Positions 6,845 through 11,638 of a stretch of 11,638 nucleotides of DNA are shown one piece after another (within the stretch, counting starts at the first letter, position 1; each line of letters starts with the position of its first letter). The stretch covers positions 1-11,638 of the forward strand of contig JAJFIE010000094.1 of assembly GCA_021775275.1 (NCBI GenBank), in the 5' to 3' direction. The position numbers were made by a program, and so were the translations under genes. The notes under the pieces are model-generated. The model made no database searches. It saw only the letters and a program-made list of their open reading frames with translations, and was not told where the DNA came from. The stretch is from Rhodospirillales bacterium (GTDB lineage: Bacteria > Pseudomonadota > Alphaproteobacteria > Rhodospirillales > Casp-alpha2).

Positions 6845-6965
6845 ATGAAGCGCAGCAGGTTTTCAGAATAGCCGATTATCGGTATTTTGAAGGAACATCA
6901 GGCGGGGGTATCTGCCGTTGATCCGTGCCGCAAATACGGGTTCAGCGACGCGACGTTTTACATCT
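6845..6965 (+). pseudogene. IS3-family orfA remnant with in-frame stop
   Basis: The plus frame from ATG 6845 reads MKRSRFSE, then TAG (6869-6871), then PIIGILKEHQAGVSAVD and CRKYGFSDATFY. This is the N-terminal helix-turn-helix of IS3-family OrfA (usual form: RKSRFTEEQIIGILKEHQAG...). The TAG replaces a conserved Glu/Gln position and homology stops near 6965, so the copy is both interrupted and truncated. No left terminal repeat is visible between the upstream gene's stop (6837) and this start. It belongs to the same broad IS type as the 3' fragment at 5990-6167 and has the same orientation, so the two may be the inner-facing pieces of two IS copies. Confidence 0.85.
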
Positions 6966-7040
6966 ATGGACTGTTCTCCCTTTGCAAGCTGGAATGTTAA
7001 ATGGCTTGAGTCTCGTCGATTGCAAACATTTATACGGCGT

Positions 7041-7250
7041 CATCAATTTCTCGAAGCGCCCAAATGGAGTATCCGCGCACATACGCCTCAACAAATGGCA
7101 GGCCTCAAAAGGGCCATTATAAAAAACAGCTTCCGTATGCGCCTGTTCGTCCTTCGCCGCGTAGAAACCCCATATATCGCCAAGAACCGACGCCCCAAAC
7201 TCGATCCACGAACGATGCTCCGCACGCCTGGCCGCAGCCAGATCGTCGCC
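7041..7250 (-). pseudogene. Glutathione S-transferase C-terminal domain fragment
   Basis: Read on the minus strand from 7250, the frame gives DDLAAARRAEHRSWIEFGAS, then VLGDIWGFYAAKDEQA and, further on, FEACHLLRR and RFEKL. RAEHRSWIEF...L.DIWGFY is a strong match to the first helices of the GST C-terminal domain, and the later segment fits the next helix. The thioredoxin-like N-terminal domain that binds glutathione is absent, as is the rest of the C-terminal domain. There is no start codon or ribosome-binding site. It meets a MarR fragment on the other strand at about 7231-7250. The fragment is non-functional. Confidence 0.65.
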
Positions 7251-7388
7251 ATTACGAAATCCGGCAAGGCAATTCGAAAACGCATGTGGCCGGTTTACGC
7301 TGCGGCGTTACAAAGCGCCGTCGGGGATAATTTGAGTGATCGCGAAGCGCAGATGCTTGGCGACCTGCTCGGCAACCTTCTCAAATAA
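7231..7388 (+). pseudogene. MarR-family regulator C-terminal fragment
   Basis: The plus frame ending at TAA 7386-7388 carries IVAITKSGKAIRKRMWPVYA followed by GDNLSDREAQMLGDLLGNLL. This is the wing end and C-terminal dimerisation helices of a MarR-type repressor (pattern LT..G......WP.Y, then LS..E...L..LL). The N-terminal helices and the recognition helix are missing, so DNA binding is lost. The frame stays open upstream to 6918 but without MarR-like sequence. The piece ends 16 bases before the stop of the convergent Rieske gene. Confidence 0.72.
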
Positions 7389-7404
7389 TCGGGAGGCCAG
7401 CTTC

Positions 7405-8547
7405 TCACCCGCCAATCACGGTGCGCACGATCCACTGGTTCATCTTGTGCACAGCGAATTCCTTTGGCCCGTAAGGCCCCGGCACGCTGGCGAATGATCG
7501 CAGGCCCTGTTGCTGCACCGGGCCGATGGCGTTGTCCTCTTCGATCCCGGCAATCCAGCGCTCGAAGTATCTTCCGGAGTCGCTGTCGAAATTGTCGCAC
7601 GACGCCGTCTGTTCGGGAAAACAGAAGGCCACCCGGACCCGGGTCTGTTCCGGCCCCACGGGATGAAACGTAACACACCACATGGAATCCTGCGTGCAGG
7701 CAAACTGGGTGTTGGGATAGAGCATGGTGAAATAGGCGCCATCACTGGCAGGTGGCTCAAGACCGGTAATATGCCTGAACGGCGCAGCCTCGCCGGGCAA
7801 TACCGAGAGCGACGTTTCCTGTGGAATAAAGATGGCGCACCAATGGCCGTCGGTCTCCACAGGGACGGAATGCTGCTGGCCCAGAGACCCTGCGTGCACG
7901 GTGCCTGTATGATATTCTTCCAGTGCGTTCTCGGCCAATACTTTCCAGTTGCACGCAACATCATAGACCTCCCGGCGAACCACACGCATGGCGGCAAAAT
8001 CGTAACCGCGGAATCGCCCGACAAAATCGCCCAGGTAATCTTCCAGCGCCGGCGCATGCCTGTTTGCGGTAACCCAGAGGAACCCGTTGCAGCTTTCGAG
8101 CCTGAGGCCGACCAGTCCCCAGTCTTCCCGCGCGAACCCCGGCATCTCGTCCATTGACGGGGCACCCCTCAGCGCGCCGGTATGGTCGTAGGTCCACGAA
8201 TGATAAGGGCATACGATGGCCGCGCACCTGCCATGCCCCGCCCCGAGCAGGCGCGCGCCCCGGTGACGGCAGGTGTTGGCAAACGCCCGGAGGGTGTCGT
8301 CCCTGCCACGAATAACCATCACCGGCCCCAACACCAGATCGGTGGAGATATACTGCCCGGGATCGGCGATTTCACTTTCGTGCCCGATAAAATGCCAGTT
8401 GGGCCGGAAGCACCGCTCTGTTTCGCGCTGATAGAATGCAGGGTCCGTATAGCACCATGCAGGCAAGGTTCGCGCCGCGCCAAAATCCGCCAGCGTCGCC
8501 GCGTAGTGTGCCGGGTCGAACAGGTCATCGTGCGCCATCGCGGGCAT
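7405..8547 (-). CDS. Rieske non-heme iron oxygenase, alpha subunit
   Basis: This cytosolic oxygenase component (380 residues, normal for the family) uses electrons from a separate reductase to hydroxylate or demethylate a substrate. The Rieske [2Fe-2S] ligands are C93-x-H95 and C113-x2-H116 (TCRHRGARLL and CPYHSW). The mononuclear iron ligands are H213 and H218 (ENALEEYHTGTVH) plus D338 (GIEEDNAIGPVQQQGL). The residue at the position of the bridging Asp of naphthalene dioxygenase is Glu (E210). Glu there is known from enzymes acting on quaternary ammonium compounds such as carnitine monooxygenase, so a methylammonium or betaine-type substrate is a reasonable guess, but no more. The ATG at 8547 has GGGAG (8556-8560) eight bases upstream. 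No ferredoxin or reductase gene is in the window. It is transcribed divergently from the EAL gene. Confidence 0.93.
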   Translation of the reverse strand: MPAMAHDDLFDPAHYAATLADFGAARTLPAWCYTDPAFYQRETERCFRPNWHFIGHESEIADPGQYISTDLVLGPVMVIRGRDDTLRAFANTCRHRGARLLGAGHGRCAAIVCPYHSWTYDHTGALRGAPSMDEMPGFAREDWGLVGLRLESCNGFLWVTANRHAPALEDYLGDFVGRFRGYDFAAMRVVRREVYDVACNWKVLAENALEEYHTGTVHAGSLGQQHSVPVETDGHWCAIFIPQETSLSVLPGEAAPFRHITGLEPPASDGAYFTMLYPNTQFACTQDSMWCVTFHPVGPEQTRVRVAFCFPEQTASCDNFDSDSGRYFERWIAGIEEDNAIGPVQQQGLRSFASVPGPYGPKEFAVHKMNQWIVRTVIGG

Positions 8548-8667
8548 TTTGCGGTCTCCCTCCCTGTGTTATCCCGGTGTGGTGTTTGCTCACAAAGGTC
8601 TTGCAACACTGTGCCATACAACCGTATTTATCTTAAGCTGACCGGCAACAGTACGACGGGATTTCGC
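8548..8667. promoter_or_regulatory. Divergent promoter region between Rieske and CNB-EAL genes
   Basis: These 120 bases must drive both genes. For the plus strand, TTGCAA (near 8602) followed by TATTTA 18 bases later is a possible, imperfect promoter. GTGTTTGC and GCAACAC (about 8581-8609) form a weak inverted repeat that could be an operator. Neither is strong enough to assign a regulator. Confidence 0.35.
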
Positions 8668-9876
8668 ATGCCCAAAATGGTTTTTTCAAGACAGTTTGCC
8701 GCCGGAGACGAGATCTTCCGGCTGGGTGACCATGCCCGCAATGCCTACATCATCGAGCGCGGGGAAGTCGAAATTTCGCTCCTGCGCGATGGCGAAAAGG
8801 TGGTCATCGCGACCCTCGGCCAGGGCGAAATATTCGGTGAAATGTCCATGATTGACGACGCCCCCCGTTCGGCGACGGTAACGGCCGCCGCAGACACCGA
8901 AGTGGTCGTCATTCAGCGCTCCCGTTTCCAGCAACCGCTTAAAACCTCTGATCCATTAATGAACATGTTGTTGCGGGTCGTGTTGACCCGGTTCCGCGAC
9001 GCCCAGCGGCAACTTTCCGGAATGCGCGCCAAATCGGGGGAAATCGACCCGGCCATGGAGGAAATCCGCACCCTCGCCTTCCACCGTATCCAGGTCGAAA
9101 AGGATATGCGCCAGGGTCTGGAGGCCGACGAGTTCGAACTGCATTACCAGCCGATCATAAGACTGGAAAGCGGCCTGATCGCCGGTTTTGAGGCGCTGAT
9201 GCGGTGGCGAAAGAATGATGGCGACATGGTGTCACCCATGGAGTTTATTCCGCTGGCGGAGGAAACCGGGCTGATTGCGGAACTCGGCCGCTGGGCGCTG
9301 CGCGTCGCCATACAGGATCATGGCCGGTTCGCGAACCGGTACAGGACCGCATTTCCCGACCTGCCGATGCCGTTCATGAGCGTCAATGTCTCCGGTCTTC
9401 AATTATCCGAACTGAGCGAAATTGATCAGTTGGAGGCCATAATCAAGGAAAGCGGTGTTGACCCGGCACACATCAAACTGGAGATCACCGAAACCCTGAT
9501 GGTGCAGAATCCCGATCATGCCACAAAGGCATTGAATAAAATCAAGGAGTTGGGCGTTTCAATCGCCATCGACGATTTTGGCACCGGGTATTCGAGCCTG
9601 AGCTACCTGCATCAGTTCCCCCTGGACACGCTCAAGATCGACCGCGCCTTCGTCAACAACATGGACAAGTCACAAAACAGCGGACGGATCGTCAGCAGCA
9701 TCGCGCAGCTCGCCCTCGCGATGGAAATGGACATCGTCGCCGAAGGCATCGAGGAAAAACCACAAATGGACGCCTTGCGGGAATTGGGATGCCAGTACGG
9801 CCAGGGCTACTACATGGCAAAACCGGCCCCCGCCGACGCGATCATGGAATTGATAGACAGCCGTCCGGGCTGGTAG
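8668..9876 (+). CDS. Cyclic-nucleotide-binding domain / EAL c-di-GMP phosphodiesterase fusion
   Basis: This predicted 402-residue cytosolic enzyme hydrolyses c-di-GMP to pGpG under control of a cyclic-nucleotide sensor. Residues about 5-115 form a CAP/CRP-type cNMP-binding domain whose phosphate-binding cassette has E58 and R67 (FGEMSMIDDAPRSATV), as in cAMP binders. There is no DNA-binding helix-turn-helix. A helical linker (about 118-150) leads to an EAL domain (about 148-395) with the full catalytic set: E175 of FEALMRW, N240 (SVNVSG), E272/E275 (LEITET), D302-D303 (IDDFGTGYSSLSYL), K323, E359 (VAEGIE) and Q379 (YGQGYYM). Both halves therefore look active. The same layout occurs in Bdellovibrio Bd1971, a cAMP-responsive phosphodiesterase. 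I chose ATG 8668 because CNB homology begins there; the frame is open back to 8182 but that part is antisense to the Rieske gene. Confidence 0.93.
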   Translation: MPKMVFSRQFAAGDEIFRLGDHARNAYIIERGEVEISLLRDGEKVVIATLGQGEIFGEMSMIDDAPRSATVTAAADTEVVVIQRSRFQQPLKTSDPLMNMLLRVVLTRFRDAQRQLSGMRAKSGEIDPAMEEIRTLAFHRIQVEKDMRQGLEADEFELHYQPIIRLESGLIAGFEALMRWRKNDGDMVSPMEFIPLAEETGLIAELGRWALRVAIQDHGRFANRYRTAFPDLPMPFMSVNVSGLQLSELSEIDQLEAIIKESGVDPAHIKLEITETLMVQNPDHATKALNKIKELGVSIAIDDFGTGYSSLSYLHQFPLDTLKIDRAFVNNMDKSQNSGRIVSSIAQLALAMEMDIVAEGIEEKPQMDALRELGCQYGQGYYMAKPAPADAIMELIDSRPGW

Positions 9877-9909
9877 CCCCGATCAAAGGCCGGGTGGGCC
9901 ATCGCGACG

Positions 9910-11271
9910 TTACTGAACGGCATAACCTCCGTGACAGTCCGCAAAGCGCGACCATGCCGCCTCGCCCGCATTTGCGGCTTCCTCGATCAGATCATCTTCG
10001 CTGATACCGATAACCTTGCCATCGGCCACAACGATCTGGCCATCCACCATGACCATTTCGATATCTTTCGCATGACCGTGATATATCAGCGTCCTGACCG
10101 GATCGTTGAGGGGCGTAAGGCCATAGCGCCGGGTATCAATGATTTGTAGATCGGCTTTCTTGCCGGTTTCCAGTGAACCGATCTCTGCGCCAAGTCCCAT
10201 GATCTCGGCCGAGTCGATTGTCGCCCGCGCCAGGGCTTCGTCTGACTGGACAACCTTTGGATCGTTTGCCCGGATACGCGCAACGGCAATGCACGAGCGA
10301 ATAACGTCAAAATAATCCGAGAAGTAGTTATCGATGCCAAGCCCGACCCTGATCCCGCCTGATCGCATACTCGCAACCGGCGCAACGGCGCCGCGAAACT
10401 GGTTCATCAGGGGGCAGTGTGCGAGCGAAACACCGGACCGCGCCATCAGGTCAATGTCACCCTTATCAACCATGTAACAGTGAACAGCGATCACGCGCTC
10501 ATCCAGAAAGCCGTTATCACGGGCAAAACTGAAAACACCCGTTTTGTGAACGTTCTGCACTTCGTCGCATTCACCGACGCCCATATGCATCGACAGGCGT
10601 AAATCCATCCGGTCTGCCGTATCGCGCAATGCTCTCAAAAGATCGGACGAAGACGTCGCGGCGGTATTCGCCGCCATAACCGCCTGTAACCTGCCATTGG
10701 CGCGGCCATGGATATGCTCGGCAAAGGTTATGGACTGCTCCAGTTGCGAAGCCCGGACCCGTTCATCGAACACCGTTTGTCCCTGGTTCAGATGATCGAC
10801 ACTGATATCACTCGCCATGATGCCCATCTGCGCCCGCATGCCGGTTTTTTCGACGAACGGTGCCGTAATATCGGCATCTTCCTCCATCTGAAGAACCGTG
10901 GTGACCCCGCCGCGAAGAAGCTCGGCGGTGGAAAGATTGGCCAGCGCGGCCCGTTCCTCTCGTCGCAAAATCGTGCTCATGGGCACATACAGGCCTTGTA
11001 TCGCGGTATGTCCGATATCCTCCGCGCGACCGCGAAAGATCGAATACCCAAGATGGTTATGGGTGCTGACGAAGCCGGGCATGACGATCCGTCCCGATGC
11101 TTCGATGCGCGTATCAACATTCGGGTTCCGTTGCTCGACAAGATCCGCAGGACCAACGTCTGTAATCCGGTCTTCACGGATGACGATCGCGCCGGTTGGG
11201 AATATGCGCTGCTCCCTGTCGACGGTAATAACGGTGGCATCGGTTATGAGTGTGGACATGTCCGGACCCAT
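9910..11271 (-). CDS. Amidohydrolase of the ATZ/TRZ/SsnA (cytosine/guanine deaminase-like) group
   Basis: This cytosolic metal-dependent hydrolase (453 residues) is likely to deaminate or dechlorinate an N-heterocycle or a related amine. The TIM-barrel metal ligands are present: H71-x-H73 (GFVSTHNHLGY), H229 with E234 (LSMHMGVGE), H264 (VIAVHCYMVD) and D314 (GLGIDNYFSDYFDV). AHCPLMNQ, after the H264 strand, fits the usual substrate-pocket loop. The N-terminal beta sandwich (STLITDATVITVD) and C-terminal closure (KKADLQIID) are complete. The ATG at 11271 has AGGA (11279-11282) seven bases before it. An ATG four codons later (11259) is possible, and the frame is open to 11394 without homology. 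The gene converges on the EAL gene with 33 bases between stops. An IS5-type element starts 228 bases upstream of the start. Exact substrate unknown. Confidence 0.92.
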   Translation of the reverse strand: MGPDMSTLITDATVITVDREQRIFPTGAIVIREDRITDVGPADLVEQRNPNVDTRIEASGRIVMPGFVSTHNHLGYSIFRGRAEDIGHTAIQGLYVPMSTILRREERAALANLSTAELLRGGVTTVLQMEEDADITAPFVEKTGMRAQMGIMASDISVDHLNQGQTVFDERVRASQLEQSITFAEHIHGRANGRLQAVMAANTAATSSSDLLRALRDTADRMDLRLSMHMGVGECDEVQNVHKTGVFSFARDNGFLDERVIAVHCYMVDKGDIDLMARSGVSLAHCPLMNQFRGAVAPVASMRSGGIRVGLGIDNYFSDYFDVIRSCIAVARIRANDPKVVQSDEALARATIDSAEIMGLGAEIGSLETGKKADLQIIDTRRYGLTPLNDPVRTLIYHGHAKDIEMVMVDGQIVVADGKVIGISEDDLIEEAANAGEAAWSRFADCHGGYAVQ

Positions 11272-11278
11272 GGATTGT

Positions 11279-11282
11279 TCCT
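11279..11282 (-). promoter_or_regulatory. Shine-Dalgarno choosing the amidohydrolase start
   Basis: AGGA lies seven bases upstream of ATG 11271. The ATG at 11259 has only a weak G-rich stretch before it, and the most upstream ATG at 11394 begins sequence unlike the family. Confidence 0.45.
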
Positions 11283-11498
11283 GAAACAGACGATAGGAGC
11301 CAAATCGATCGGTTAGCAAGCCGAATGACACGGCTTGGTATATGGTGAGCACGGAATGCGGCATGGACAACCAGACAAGGCTCGGCAACCCCACCCGCTT
11401 CCCTGCCGCAATCGGGCTGTCGTGATACCTCCGGAAACAGGGTGCGACGCCATGCTTGCCTGACCGACCGCCAGTTCATGGTTGTGCGATTATCGAAT

Positions 11499-11638
11499 GA
11501 GACCTTTGCATAAATGGTTTGTGTGTGATTCAAGTATCTCTGGTTGTTTTTAGAGGAGATCAGAGATGTCGCACCGTGAAGTTGGCCAGCTTAGTTTGGC
11601 GGACGGTCTGGTTGGCCGTGGCCGGAAGCAGAGTGATC
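11499..11638 (+). mobile_element. IS5-family insertion sequence, left end, continues past window
   Basis: GAGACCTTTGCATAAAT beginning at 11499 resembles the left terminal inverted repeat of IS5-family elements. A transposase start follows 67 bases later, the usual leader length. The right end and target duplication lie outside the window, so the exact boundary is inferred. The insertion lies upstream of the amidohydrolase and could have separated it from part of its promoter region. Confidence 0.7.
11566..11638 (+). CDS. IS5-family transposase, N-terminus only
   Basis: The frame from ATG 11566 gives 24 residues (MSHREVGQLSLADGLVGRG...), which resemble the start of IS5-group DDE transposases (MSH..IGQ...). 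GAGGAG stands about seven bases upstream. The catalytic domain is beyond the window, so integrity cannot be judged. Confidence 0.7.
   Translation, partial: MSHREVGQLSLADGLVGRGRKQSD

Noticed and set aside
6918..7230. Full 156-residue plus-strand protein ending in the MarR-like tail
   Set aside because: Only the last 50 or so residues look like MarR. The upstream part is IS3 and GST debris read in the wrong frame or strand.
7440..8165. 241-codon minus-strand frame within the Rieske gene
   Set aside because: It is a shifted-frame shadow of the Rieske oxygenase and is rich in Arg/Pro without motifs.
8182..8667. N-terminal extension of the CNB-EAL protein
   Set aside because: The frame is open but this part is antisense to the Rieske gene and lacks domain character. 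CNB homology begins right after ATG 8668.
9877..9909. Bidirectional terminator between the convergent EAL and amidohydrolase genes
   Set aside because: The 33 bases contain only a short GGCC/GGCC repeat and no T tract, which is too weak to call.
10708..11316. 202-codon plus-strand frame
   Set aside because: It is antisense to the amidohydrolase, whose metal-ligand motifs clearly define the coding strand.

Overview
The window looks like a chromosomal segment of a proteobacterium, most likely an alphaproteobacterium. This is an inference from mixed GC-rich coding style, IS3- and IS5-type insertion sequence ends of a kind common there, and the mix of RimK, CorC, Rieske oxygenase and amidohydrolase genes. 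No rRNA, tRNA or CRISPR array is visible.

Positions 1-4926 (minus strand) hold a tight ion-homeostasis cluster, read from right to left: rimK (ribosomal protein S6 glutamate ligase), a CorC/CNNM-type DUF21-CBS membrane protein with a likely TTG start, a small MscS/CmpX-like channel, a soluble protein made only of the MgtE N domain plus a CBS pair, and a full-type MgtE magnesium channel cut by the left edge of the window. The last three junctions are a 2-base gap, an 8-base overlap and a 14-base overlap, so these genes are probably co-translated.

Positions 4927-5802 contain a 399-base stretch with no convincing gene but one good hairpin, then an orphan helix-turn-helix protein on the minus strand with a C-terminal coiled coil.

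Positions 5828-7388 are a genomic scrapyard. In order: an N-terminal fragment of ynfA, the 3' end and right terminus of an IS3-family element, an AT-rich orphan gene for a secreted 192-residue protein, the 5' end of an IS3-family orfA with an in-frame TAG, a glutathione S-transferase fragment (minus strand) and the C-terminal piece of a MarR-family regulator (plus strand). The secreted-protein gene sits between two same-oriented IS3 pieces, as expected for the interior of a decayed composite transposon.

Positions 7405-11271 carry intact metabolic and signalling genes: a Rieske oxygenase alpha subunit (minus), a divergently transcribed cyclic-nucleotide-binding/EAL phosphodiesterase fusion (plus), and a convergent amidohydrolase of the ATZ/TRZ/SsnA type (minus). 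At 11499 the left end of an IS5-family element begins, about 230 bases upstream of the amidohydrolase start, and its transposase runs off the right edge.

The most interesting points are the paired MgtE / membrane-less MgtE arrangement inside a rimK-led operon, the cNMP-binding EAL fusion with a complete catalytic set, and the IS-bounded secreted orphan.
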